Origin: Spirochaetaceae bacterium
GTDB taxonomy: Bacteria; Spirochaetota; Spirochaetia; SZUA-6; RPPD01
Direction of reading: 5' to 3'
Assembly: GCA_003818675.1 (NCBI GenBank)
Contig: RPPD01000024.1
Span: 1 to 11,666, forward strand
DNA: 11,666 nucleotides
Shown: positions 1-6,806 of the stretch, in pieces
Layout: the number at the start of each line of letters is the position of its first letter
Numbering within the stretch: the first letter of the stretch is position 1
Position numbers and translations under genes: made by a program
Notes under the pieces: model-generated
Databases searched by the model: none
What the model saw: the letters and a program-made list of their open reading frames with translations, nothing else
Told to the model about the DNA's origin: nothing

Positions 1-1
1 G

Positions 2-376
2 AACATTCCTGTTTCCAAGGTCAAGGACATCGTAAAACTTTCGCAGGAGACGACCTCGCTTGATACAACCGTTGATGACGAGAACATCACCCGCCTTTCA
101 GATTTGATTCCAGATGACAATTCCAAGATGCCCTTTGAGAGCGTATTTTCAGTGACCCTCCAGAACACGATCCGCAGGGTGCTGCGCCAGCTTTCCGAGC
201 GCGAGATGCGGATAATCCAGCTTCGCTTTGGACTTGCAGGCGAGGGCCCATTCACCCTGGAAGAAACTGGAAAGCTTTTAGGCATAACGCGGGAGCGCGT
301 ACGCCAGATCCAGGAAAAGGCCATCTCAAAACTCAGACATTTCAAGCTGATACGCGAGCTTAAAGACTGCGTTTGA
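2..376 (+). CDS. RNA polymerase sigma-70 family factor, C-terminal part (regions 3-4), 5' truncated
   Basis: The reading frame is open from the left edge of the window and ends at TGA 374-376, giving the last 124 residues. The part seen covers region 3 (IPVSKVKDIVKLSQETTSLD near the left edge) and all of region 4. Region 4.2 is a classic helix-turn-helix that reads the -35 element (TLEETGKLLGITRERVRQIQ), followed by KAISKLRH, the usual end of RpoD/RpoS-type factors. The protein would direct core RNA polymerase to promoters. Region 1.1 and region 2 lie outside the window, so I cannot tell a primary sigma (RpoD) from a group 2 (RpoS-like) factor. The short tail after region 4 (FKLIRELKDCV) does not decide it. 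A PilZ gene follows after 39 bp with no terminator between them, so the two may be co-transcribed. Confidence 0.93.
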   Translation, partial: NIPVSKVKDIVKLSQETTSLDTTVDDENITRLSDLIPDDNSKMPFESVFSVTLQNTIRRVLRQLSEREMRIIQLRFGLAGEGPFTLEETGKLLGITRERVRQIQEKAISKLRHFKLIRELKDCV

Positions 377-403
377 CAAAACTCTTTGTGTGTCTGACAG
401 GCT

Positions 404-418
404 GAGGAGCCGCATGTG
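404..418 (+). promoter_or_regulatory. Ribosome binding site and GTG start of the PilZ gene
   Basis: GAGGAG (404-409) lies 6 nt before GTG 416-418, which opens the PilZ frame. An ATG at 414 overlaps this GTG but is in another frame and is followed at once by TGA (ATGTGA), so it cannot be the productive start. A ribosome starting there would make only one residue. The GTG is therefore the best start. Confidence 0.7.
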
Positions 419-751
419 AAAGAAAAAAGACAATACCATCGGTATCTTTTACAGACAGACATAGAGCATGAATCCGTTAACAGCAGACTGAAAAACATGT
501 CATTCACCAAGGACATAAGCCACGGTGGAGTCTGCATCACCATAAAGAATACCCCGCTTTCCATCGGAGACACCTATGTAATCAATTTCAGACTTCCTGG
601 AAATCCGGAACCCATAAAGGCCATGGCTGAGGTTGTCTGGATCAAGGAAAGCAACAGCGTTTTTGATAACGGGCTGATGTTCACGCGTATCTCCCGTCAG
701 GCCAGGGACCTGATTGATGAATTTTCCATTGGCAGTGTAGAAGAAAAATAG
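416..751 (+). CDS. PilZ domain protein (putative c-di-GMP receptor)
   Basis: This 111-residue cytoplasmic protein is a single PilZ domain. Both halves of the c-di-GMP binding signature are intact: RxxxR at R5-R9 (RQYHR) and DxSxxG at D33, S35 and G38 (DISHGG). The beta-barrel end is also present (AEVVWIKE, then NGLMFTRI). PilZ proteins bind cyclic di-GMP and pass the signal to a partner, often in motility, envelope or exopolysaccharide control. The partner cannot be read from the sequence. It lies 39 bp after a sigma-factor gene and 22 bp before an RlpA-like cell-wall enzyme, which suggests one transcription unit. There is no effector domain, so it would work as a stand-alone adaptor. Confidence 0.9.
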   Translation: MKEKRQYHRYLLQTDIEHESVNSRLKNMSFTKDISHGGVCITIKNTPLSIGDTYVINFRLPGNPEPIKAMAEVVWIKESNSVFDNGLMFTRISRQARDLIDEFSIGSVEEK

Positions 752-773
752 AATACAAACCGATAACAATATT

Positions 774-1343
774 ATGAGACGCATCCTTTCCATGATTGTC
801 CTGCTCTTGTCATCTGTATTGCCTGCACAAGCTGAAGAGGGATTTGCTTCCTGGTATGCAGGCAAATTCCAGGGCCGTCAGACTGCAAGCGGAGAGATTT
901 TTGATACCGAAAAGTACACTGCCGCACATAAGACCCTGCAATTTGGTACAATGGTGCGCGTTACAAACCTTGACAACCAAAAAAGCACAGTGGTACGCAT
1001 AAATGACCGCGGACCTTTTGTACAGGGACGCATTATTGATCTCTCACGCGTGGCCGCCCAGGATCTGGACATGCTCAAAACAGGTATTGCCAGAGTAAGT
1101 GTTGAAGTGGTCAAGTCACCTTCACAGGCGGCATTCTGCCAGATCCAGGTCGCGTCATTTAAGGACCACGAGAATGCAAAACGTCTTGGCAGAACCTTGA
1201 ATCTGAAGGGATATTCTGTTGTCTATGAGATCGCTTCAGCCGGGAATCTGCGTGTCATAATGGAAGCGGTTCCAGCGGAAAAACTTGCAGAAGCGAAAGC
1301 CCTGCTCGCCAGCCTCGGTTTTTCAAACGTCATTGTACGTTGA
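774..1343 (+). CDS. rlpA: RlpA-like septal lytic transglycosylase with SPOR domain (secreted)
   Basis: The protein has 189 residues. Residues 1-20 form a signal peptide (MRR n-region, hydrophobic core, AQA before the predicted cut after A20). There is no lipobox Cys, so unlike E. coli RlpA it is probably a soluble periplasmic protein cut by signal peptidase I. A double-psi beta-barrel spans about 22-113. It keeps the residues tied to activity in Pseudomonas RlpA: Glu in SGEIFD (E41), His in AAHKTL (H52) and Asp in INDRGPF (D78). A C-terminal SPOR domain (about 121-189, starting FCQIQVASFKD) should bind glycan strands stripped of stem peptides, which places it at the division septum. RlpA of Pseudomonas cleaves such naked glycan. 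No clear Shine-Dalgarno precedes ATG 774. The start was chosen for the RR-type n-region; a later ATG at 792 would lose it. Confidence 0.9.
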   Translation: MRRILSMIVLLLSSVLPAQAEEGFASWYAGKFQGRQTASGEIFDTEKYTAAHKTLQFGTMVRVTNLDNQKSTVVRINDRGPFVQGRIIDLSRVAAQDLDMLKTGIARVSVEVVKSPSQAAFCQIQVASFKDHENAKRLGRTLNLKGYSVVYEIASAGNLRVIMEAVPAEKLAEAKALLASLGFSNVIVR

Positions 1344-1397
1344 CTTTTTCTGGAAATTAGGTAAATCTCATTTATAAAAGAATATTGGAGGAAACGC

Positions 1398-1568
1398 ATG
1401 GCAAAGGAAACATGCAAGGGAGAACACAAAGGCCATCTCTGTGTTCTGGCCAGTCAGGATCTCTTCGAGGAAATCAAAAAGCTTACAAAAAATCCTGAAT
1501 ATATCTGTTTTAACTGTGGCAGGGTCGCGGACTGCAGGGAAAATCTCTGCAATCCAATGCCGCTTTAA
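1398..1568 (+). CDS. Small six-cysteine protein, putative metal-binding, upstream of rubrerythrin-like gene
   Basis: This is a 56-residue ORF with a strong ribosome binding site (GGAGG 1387-1391, 6 nt before ATG 1398) and stop TAA 1566-1568. Cysteines are at 6, 15, 37, 40, 46 and 51, with histidines at 10 and 13. The C-terminal half contains YICFNCGRVADC followed by NLCNP and a Leu end. The C37-x2-C40 pair with later Cys residues looks like a zinc or iron knuckle. I recall similar unnamed small proteins with a CxxCGR...NLCxP ending beside ferritin-like or rubrerythrin genes in anaerobes, but no function is known to me. The di-iron protein starts 18 bp downstream, so the pair is very probably co-transcribed. 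A role as metal donor, electron-transfer partner or redox sensor is inference only. Confidence 0.82.
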   Translation: MAKETCKGEHKGHLCVLASQDLFEEIKKLTKNPEYICFNCGRVADCRENLCNPMPL

Positions 1569-1586
1569 AAAAAGCATGGGGGTTTT

Positions 1587-2075
1587 ATGGGTATAACGTT
1601 TAATGCAGATGAAGTTTTCGCCATGGCAATCAAGATAGAGGAAAACGGAGCCGCGTTTTACCGCAGGGCGGCAAGCCTGACAGCTGGAAGCACGCATGTG
1701 AAGCTCCTGGAGAGCCTTGCCAAGATGGAAGATATTCACAAGAAAATATTTCTGGACATGAAGGCTAAAATCAGCAAAGATTTTTCAGATGAATCATCTT
1801 ATGATCCCTTTCAGGAAACAGGACTCTACCTGGATGCATTGGCTGATTCACATGGCGGAGAGGGGAGTCTTTCGGCTGCAGACGCTTTGACGGGAAAAGA
1901 GACCATACGTGAAATAATTGACATAGCCTTGGGCCTTGAAATGAAGTCAATCCTGTACTACACAGGCCTTCTTGACCTGATCCCTGCGCGTCTTGGACCA
2001 GAACATGTCGGGCATATCATTGAAGAAGAGAAAAAGCATGTAGCCCAACTCCAGCAGGTAAAACGCCAGTTGTAG
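1587..2075 (+). CDS. Rubrerythrin/ferritin-like di-iron protein
   Basis: This 162-residue four-helix-bundle protein of the ferritin-like superfamily carries the full set of expected di-iron ligands in two repeats. These are E18 (ExxGxxFY), E48 and H51 (ExxH in KMEDIH), E118 (GLEMKSILYY) and E148 and H151 (ExxH in EEEKKH). There is no C-terminal rubredoxin domain, so it is not a classical rubrerythrin and would need an outside electron donor if it reduces peroxide. Proteins of this type handle peroxide or iron in the cytoplasm of anaerobes. The G-run 1578-1582 before ATG 1587 serves as ribosome binding site. The Cys-rich small protein just upstream is a candidate partner. The gene ends 6 bp from the convergent YggT gene. 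Confidence 0.88.
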   Translation: MGITFNADEVFAMAIKIEENGAAFYRRAASLTAGSTHVKLLESLAKMEDIHKKIFLDMKAKISKDFSDESSYDPFQETGLYLDALADSHGGEGSLSAADALTGKETIREIIDIALGLEMKSILYYTGLLDLIPARLGPEHVGHIIEEEKKHVAQLQQVKRQL

Positions 2076-2081
2076 TCCTGT

Positions 2082-2684
2082 TTAGCCGAGCGATAATCCA
2101 AAAAGGGACAGTATTAAAGGCTCCACAAAGATAAGGCCCAAAACGCAAATAATGGTGATGAGTATCGCCATAATCATCAGGGCCCGGGGATAGGTCAGGT
2201 TTCTGCCGCCAGGAACGCATTTCCTGACTGCAAGCGTGAATGGTTCAAGAATGGAATCCAGTACAAAGAAAAAACCGCCTGCAGGTCCTCGCATGAAAAC
2301 AATGCTTACGAAACGTATGGCGGCAATGATTCCAAAAAAAATCAGGATTGAAATTATTGTCTGCCAGACTGCCAACGCCACTGCCGTCAGGATGGTAAGG
2401 GGTGTGAGCATCCCTGTAATGGCCGCATATTTTAGAATAGACGCCAGAATCTGCAGGAGTATTATCCCGAGAACTGGCGATAAATCCATTGATCCAAGTT
2501 GGAGAAAGCGTATTCCGCGAAAAAGGTTCAGATAGGGATCAGTGATTGAACAGATGAATCTCCATGGACCGCCAAAGTCAAAACCGCGGAACCAGGTCAG
2601 GAGAATCCTGAAAATTATTATAAAGCTGTATATCGTAATGATTCCACTTGAAAGATGTAATAATTCCCTGACTATTTGCATCAT
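2082..2684 (-). CDS. YggT family membrane protein (two YggT domains)
   Basis: The protein has 200 residues, mostly hydrophobic helices, and is predicted in the cytoplasmic membrane. The first repeat (about 1-90) has the family hallmark TDPYLNLFRGI followed by MDLSPVLGIILL. The second (about 105-190) has the degenerate counterpart LDSILEPFTLAVRKCVPGG. Two-domain versions of about 190-200 residues are normal for this family; its biochemical role is not settled, with links to cell shape, division and osmotic tolerance in different bacteria. The ribosome binding site AAGGAGT (2688-2694, minus strand) sits just before a double ATG (2684 and 2681), so either could be used. It starts 21 bp after the dnaE stop with no terminator, so it is probably co-transcribed with dnaE. 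Confidence 0.9.
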   Translation of the reverse strand: MMQIVRELLHLSSGIITIYSFIIIFRILLTWFRGFDFGGPWRFICSITDPYLNLFRGIRFLQLGSMDLSPVLGIILLQILASILKYAAITGMLTPLTILTAVALAVWQTIISILIFFGIIAAIRFVSIVFMRGPAGGFFFVLDSILEPFTLAVRKCVPGGRNLTYPRALMIMAILITIICVLGLIFVEPLILSLFGLSLG

Positions 2685-2705
2685 CGAACTCCTTGTCCTT
2701 TGCTT

Positions 2706-5700
2706 TTATTCACTCCAGACCTCAATCACTTGCGGGTAGCCCCTGAGTTTGAAGAGAATGTCCGGGTCTGCTGAAACAGAAAGCTCGGCTGTGGCGCGGA
2801 TCACGGTTTCCTCGCGCTCACCATTGCCTTCAATGTGAAAGAAAACCCTGCATCCGCCCTTCTGGTCTGATAAAAAGTCCCTGAGGCGATAGGAGTTGTC
2901 CTCATCCACCAGGTCCTTTGAGAGCCTGATATGCACTGCGTTGGCCGCCTTTTTTGCCAGCGCGTCCGGCCCCAGCATCTCTTCCACCTTGAGCTTTGCA
3001 TCGCCGCGGCTTGTGTCAATTTTGCCGCGGACTGCCACAACCTCGCGGTCTTTTAAAAGTTCGCGGCATTTTTCAAAGATGTCAGAGAAAAGAATGCACT
3101 CAATTGAACCTCGCATGTCTTCTATCTCCGCGAAAGCCATGCGCTTGCCTGTTTTGGTGATTATCTCTTTTATATTTTTTAGAAGTCCAATTACCGTGTA
3201 GAGCCTGTCCTGGGATAGGTTTTCCTTTTCTGCGAGGTTCAGTGTTGTGTAGCGTTCAATATATTTTTTGAAGTCGTCAAGCGGGTGTCCGGAGAAAAAG
3301 AAACCCAGACAGTCTCGCTCATCCATGAGGAGTTTCATCTTGGGCCATTCCGGTACTGTTGTCAGATTGAGTGTGGCGAAGTCATCACTCGCCATGTCCT
3401 CAAAGAGAAGCCCCTGGCCGCCCTCACGCTGGTCATGGCGGCGGGAGGCGATCTGCATTATCTGCTCCAGGTTGTGAAAGAGTGTGGCGCGGGTTTCACC
3501 GAATGGATCAAGCACACCGGCCAACAGGAGCGCTTCAACGGTTTTCTTGTTTACAACCTTCAGGCTTACGCGCTCCAGGAAATCAAAGAGAGCTTTGAAG
3601 GGCCCGCGCTTTGTGCGTTCACGGATTATTTCTTCCACCGCGGCTGTGCCGACATTCTTGATGCCGATCAGGCCGTAGATGATCTTGCCGCCGGTAACGG
3701 CAAAGTCTCCTTCGGAGAGATTTATATCCGGCGGCAGAATTTCTATTCCCATGTCGCGGGTTTCCCTGATATATTCCGCAAGCTTGTCCAGGTCCTGAAT
3801 TTCGTTTGTCAGGTTCGCGGCCATAAACTCTGCGGGGTAATTGGCTTTCAGGAACGCTGTCTGGTAGGCCAGAAGAGAGTACGCCGCGGCATGTGACTTG
3901 TTGAATCCATACCCTGCAAAAGGGACAAGAAGCTCAAACAGCTTGTCCGCGATATCCTTCTGGTAGCCGTTTGCAGTTGCCCCTGCCAGGAACTTTTCTT
4001 TCTGCTCCGCCATTACCTCGAGTTTTTTCTTTCCCATGGCGCGGCGGAGGATATCTGCCTGTCCCAGGGAATAACCCGCGATCTTCTGGGCGATCTGCAT
4101 TACCTGTTCCTGGTAGACTATGACGCCGTAGGTTTCCTTGAGAATGGGTTCAAGTTCCGGCAATGGATACTGGATCTGGGACCAGTTGTGCTTTCCCGTG
4201 ACGAACTGGTCAATGTTCTCCATTGGGCCTGGTCTGTAGAGGGCGTTTAAGGCAATGAGATCCTCGATTTTTTCAGGCCGTGCGCGCTTTAAAATGTTCT
4301 GCATGCCGGGACTTTCAAACTGGAACACACACGCGCTTTTACCCAGCGAGAGCATCTTGAAGGTCTTTGTATCCTGTTCGGGAATAGTGGAGATGTTTAT
4401 ATCAATGCCGCGTCTTTTTAAAAGCTCAAGCGTGTTCTGGATCAGGGTGAGTGTTTTGAGGCCAAGAAAGTCCATCTTCACCAGGCCGCACTCCTCTAGA
4501 TAGTCCATTGTGAATTGAGTTGCGGTCTGGCCGGTTTTTGGATCACGGTAGAGCGGGACATAGTGGGTAAGAGGTTCCCGGCCAATGACTATACCCGCGG
4601 CGTGGGTGGAAGCATGCCTGCAGAGTCCCTCCAGTGTTCGGGATGCGCTGATCAGCTCCTCGTAGACAGGGCCGCGCGAGGCCACGTCACGAAGACGGGG
4701 TTCCATGTCAAGCGCGGCTTCCAGGTCAACCTTGGGTCCGGTCGGGACGAGCTTGGCTATCCCGTCAGCTTCCTCGTAAGGTATGTCCAGCACGCGGGCC
4801 ACGTCGCGGATTACCGCGCGTGCCTTCAGTGTCCCAAAGGTGATGATCTGTGATACACGGTCTTTGCCGTACTTTCCAGTCACGTAGTCTATGACCTCGC
4901 CCCGGCGGGAGAAGCAGAAGTCTATGTCAAAGTCAGGCATTGATATGCGTTCCGGATTCAGGAATCGTTCGAAGAGGAGACCATACTTGAGCGGGTCAAT
5001 GTCTGTAATACCAAGGCAATAGGCGACAAGCGAGCCAGCTCCCGAGCCTCGGCCAGGGCCGACGGGAATTCCCGAGTTGCGGGCAAAGCTTATGAAATCC
5101 CAGACAATCAGGAAATAGCCTGTGAATCCCATGGATGTGATGACATCGATCTCATATTTCAGCCGCTCCATCATCTCCGTTGAAACATTCGTGTAACGAT
5201 GGGTGAGCCCCTCCATGGCCTTTGCCTCAAGATAGCTTTCCAAAGTGAAGCTGTCTGGTACTTCATAGTGCGGCAGAAGGGGGCCTGGCAAGGGAATGTC
5301 CAGGCTGCACTGGTCCGCAATTACACGTGTGTTGCGCAGAGCCTCGGGATTGTCCGGAAATACAGCGGCCATTTCCTCTTCTGTCTTGAAGTAGAACTCG
5401 GGAAAATCAAACTTGAGGCGGTTTCCCTCAGTGATCTTTCTGTTTGTCCCAATGCAGATGGCAATGTCCTGCGCCCTGGCGTGGGCACGCTCCAGATAAT
5501 GGATGTCATTTGTCGCCACGACAGGGATTCCATGCTTGCGGTTTATGGCCAGAAGGCCTTCGTTAACTTTTTTCTGGTCAGTAATGCCATGATACTGGAG
5601 TTCCAGGAAAAAATGCTCTTTTCCAAAGAGCTCACTGTATGCGCAGGCTTTTTTTGCCGCCTCTTCGTGTTTTTCCAGTAGAATGAGTGATGGAATTTCA

Positions 5701-6125
5701 CCCGCGAGGCATGCGGTAAGGCACGTGAGACCCTTGTAGTGCTTGAACAGGAGTTCCTCGTCAATGCGCGGTCTGTAGTAGAAACCCTCAAGATAGCTTT
5801 TTGAGGAGAGTTCCAGCAGATTCCGATATCCTTCTGTGTCCCGCGCGAGCAGGAGGAGGTGGTAATACTTGACGCCGGTTTCCTGACCGCTTTTGACAAA
5901 GCGAGAGCCAGGGGAAACATAGAATTCCGAACCGATTATGGGCTTGATCCCCTGCTTGCGGCATTCCTTGTAGAACTTCAGGGTTCCAAACATATTACCA
6001 TGGTCAGAGAGCGCCAGGGCAGTCATGTTGGAATCCCTGGCCTTTTTTACGAGCTTGGGGATCGCCGTGATTGCGTCCAGAAGGGAATAATCTGAATGTG
6101 TGTGAAGGTGAACAAAGTCGGCCAT
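2706..6125 (-). CDS. dnaE: DNA polymerase III alpha subunit
   Basis: This 1139-residue protein is a full-length DnaE-type replicative polymerase. The N-terminal PHP domain (about 1-280) keeps the probable metal ligands: HTH (H8, H10), D17, DHG (H42), E67, H89 and NDIH (D207, H209). It therefore looks like a metal-bound, possibly proofreading PHP domain rather than the degraded E. coli type. The palm has GPGRGSGAGS (357-365) and the catalytic Asp residues D400 and D402 (PDFDIDF) plus D552 (KMDFLGLKTLT). Fingers follow, then a helix-hairpin-helix region (about 800-870). QGLLF (904-908) fits the beta-clamp binding motif. An OB fold spans about 975-1050, and the C-terminal tail would bind tau. 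No intein or frameshift is seen. ATG 6125 has no recognisable Shine-Dalgarno, but MADFVHLHTHSDYS is the canonical family start. Confidence 0.98.
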   Translation of the reverse strand: MADFVHLHTHSDYSLLDAITAIPKLVKKARDSNMTALALSDHGNMFGTLKFYKECRKQGIKPIIGSEFYVSPGSRFVKSGQETGVKYYHLLLLARDTEGYRNLLELSSKSYLEGFYYRPRIDEELLFKHYKGLTCLTACLAGEIPSLILLEKHEEAAKKACAYSELFGKEHFFLELQYHGITDQKKVNEGLLAINRKHGIPVVATNDIHYLERAHARAQDIAICIGTNRKITEGNRLKFDFPEFYFKTEEEMAAVFPDNPEALRNTRVIADQCSLDIPLPGPLLPHYEVPDSFTLESYLEAKAMEGLTHRYTNVSTEMMERLKYEIDVITSMGFTGYFLIVWDFISFARNSGIPVGPGRGSGAGSLVAYCLGITDIDPLKYGLLFERFLNPERISMPDFDIDFCFSRRGEVIDYVTGKYGKDRVSQIITFGTLKARAVIRDVARVLDIPYEEADGIAKLVPTGPKVDLEAALDMEPRLRDVASRGPVYEELISASRTLEGLCRHASTHAAGIVIGREPLTHYVPLYRDPKTGQTATQFTMDYLEECGLVKMDFLGLKTLTLIQNTLELLKRRGIDINISTIPEQDTKTFKMLSLGKSACVFQFESPGMQNILKRARPEKIEDLIALNALYRPGPMENIDQFVTGKHNWSQIQYPLPELEPILKETYGVIVYQEQVMQIAQKIAGYSLGQADILRRAMGKKKLEVMAEQKEKFLAGATANGYQKDIADKLFELLVPFAGYGFNKSHAAAYSLLAYQTAFLKANYPAEFMAANLTNEIQDLDKLAEYIRETRDMGIEILPPDINLSEGDFAVTGGKIIYGLIGIKNVGTAAVEEIIRERTKRGPFKALFDFLERVSLKVVNKKTVEALLLAGVLDPFGETRATLFHNLEQIMQIASRRHDQREGGQGLLFEDMASDDFATLNLTTVPEWPKMKLLMDERDCLGFFFSGHPLDDFKKYIERYTTLNLAEKENLSQDRLYTVIGLLKNIKEIITKTGKRMAFAEIEDMRGSIECILFSDIFEKCRELLKDREVVAVRGKIDTSRGDAKLKVEEMLGPDALAKKAANAVHIRLSKDLVDEDNSYRLRDFLSDQKGGCRVFFHIEGNGEREETVIRATAELSVSADPDILFKLRGYPQVIEVWSE

Positions 6126-6140
6126 GTGAATTGTGTTTCT

Positions 6141-6170
6141 AATATATGCTTAACAGGCCTGATTTGTAAA
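6141..6170 (-). promoter_or_regulatory. Candidate sigma-70 promoter of dnaE-yggT
   Basis: On the minus strand TTTACA (6170-6165) and TATATT (6146-6141) are separated by 18 bp, giving a fair -35/-10 pair. Transcription would start near 6134, only about 8-10 nt before the dnaE ATG at 6125. That leaves almost no leader and fits the missing Shine-Dalgarno. It lies in the 90-bp gap behind the thioredoxin-like gene. This is a prediction from sequence only. Confidence 0.45.
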
Positions 6171-6215
6171 TAGAGAACAAGCAAGTGAGGCGATTTCTGG
6201 ACCAAAAGCGATGTG

Positions 6216-6578
6216 TTATGAAGTAAATTTCCGGATAATGCTCTCTAAAGGGAGAAAGTTGGACTCGAAAAAAAGCTTTCCGTCCCTGTAAAAGCGCATA
6301 TACGGGGTTTGATCATTGACAAAAACCTTCTCTTTAAAATCCATGAATTCCTGGAAGAGTGGCGAACGGTTGTACAGAAAGATATGGACATGGATGTCCG
6401 CTTCGCCTGTTGTTATATGTTTTTCAAGATCGCTTTTCAGATACTGCCACTGGGAACACCAATTCTGTGAAAGAATCACCAGTACGTTTTTTGCCATGGC
6501 TATAATGCCAGTGTCAAACTCGTTGTGTTTAATTGCGTGCCTTGCATCATCGTCTGTAAGGGTGTTTAAATGTAGCAT
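6216..6578 (-). CDS. Thioredoxin-fold protein with a single-Cys CxxW active site
   Basis: This 120-residue protein resembles a thioredoxin. It has a strand with the active-site turn (NVLVILSQNWCSQW, W40-C41-S42-Q43-W44), a second strand (IHVHIFLYN), and the cis-Pro loop with the last strands (TPYMRFYRDGKLFF, P92). The canonical second Cys of CxxC is replaced by Trp, so normal dithiol-disulfide exchange is not possible. A monothiol, peroxidatic or binding role remains. There is no signal peptide, so it is cytoplasmic. ATG 6578 is preferred because AGGA (6590-6587, minus strand) lies 8 nt before it. An in-frame TTG at 6626 falls inside the predicted -35 box, and the extra residues do not look like this fold. 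It is 90 bp upstream of dnaE in the same direction. Exact subfamily is not recognised. Confidence 0.72.
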   Translation of the reverse strand: MLHLNTLTDDDARHAIKHNEFDTGIIAMAKNVLVILSQNWCSQWQYLKSDLEKHITTGEADIHVHIFLYNRSPLFQEFMDFKEKVFVNDQTPYMRFYRDGKLFFESNFLPLESIIRKFTS

Positions 6579-6586
6579 ATATATTA

Positions 6587-6598
6587 TCCTATATAGGA
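6587..6598. repeat. Perfect 12-bp palindrome at the start site of the thioredoxin-like gene
   Basis: TCCTATATAGGA reads the same on both strands. It touches the last base of the -10 box, covers the predicted transcription start, and contains the AGGA used as ribosome binding site on the minus strand. It could be a repressor operator. A chance palindrome in AT-rich DNA cannot be excluded. Confidence 0.4.
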
Positions 6599-6626
6599 AT
6601 ATATTGTATAAAGCATTTTGAGTCAA
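6598..6626 (-). promoter_or_regulatory. Sigma-70 promoter of the thioredoxin-like gene
   Basis: On the minus strand TTGACT (6626-6621) and TATATT (6603-6598) are spaced by exactly 17 bp, each matching the consensus at five of six positions. The start point would be near 6591, about 13 nt before ATG 6578. The very AT-rich setting supports promoter function. Confidence 0.6.
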
Positions 6627-6731
6627 TCCGGTGATTGAATGGTATATTAATTCCCCTTGAAATAATCGCCCTGATATACTATTTTATAAACTGCAGAGTG
6701 CGCCTGGTTCTTCTGTTACATCCTGCGTGTC

Positions 6732-6766
6732 TGTTAATTAACAAAAGAATTAAAAACTCGTATCAT
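6732..6766 (+). promoter_or_regulatory. Sigma-70 promoter of the propeller lipoprotein with palindrome over the -35
   Basis: TTAACA (6738-6743), 17 bp, then TATCAT (6761-6766); each box matches consensus at five of six positions. The start would be near 6773, leaving a leader of about 34 nt to ATG 6807. A perfect 12-bp palindrome TGTTAATTAACA (6732-6743) has its right half exactly on the -35 box, a typical place for an operator. A second weaker pair, TTGAAA 6657-6662 and TATTTT 6680-6685 with 17 bp between, lies further upstream. The rest of 6627-6731 shows nothing else I can name. Confidence 0.55.
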
Positions 6767-6806
6767 TCCGCCGCTTTTATTGCGGTTTTGAAAAAGGGGT
6801 TTGTTC

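Noticed and set aside
370..400. TTGACA-like sequence at the sigma-factor stop as a promoter for the PilZ gene
   Set aside because: No acceptable -10 lies 16-18 bp downstream; the match comes from the stop codon context.
500..865. Minus-strand 121-residue reading frame
   Set aside because: It lies opposite the PilZ and RlpA genes, which have clear family motifs; this frame has none.
1340..1378. TTGACT at the rlpA stop and TATAAA at 1373 as a promoter for the Cys-rich gene
   Set aside because: The two are spaced 27 bp apart and neither has a proper partner at 16-18 bp.
2236..2535. Plus-strand 99-residue basic reading frame
   Set aside because: It is antisense to the YggT gene and has the Lys/Arg-rich look of a shadow of hydrophobic codons.
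3285..3896. Plus-strand 203-residue reading frame
   Set aside because: It is a shadow antisense to dnaE with no ribosome binding site or recognisable family.
6771..6790. CCGC-TTTTATT-GCGG followed by TTTT as a terminator or attenuator
   Set aside because: The stem is only 4 bp, and the predicted transcription start near 6773 falls inside it.
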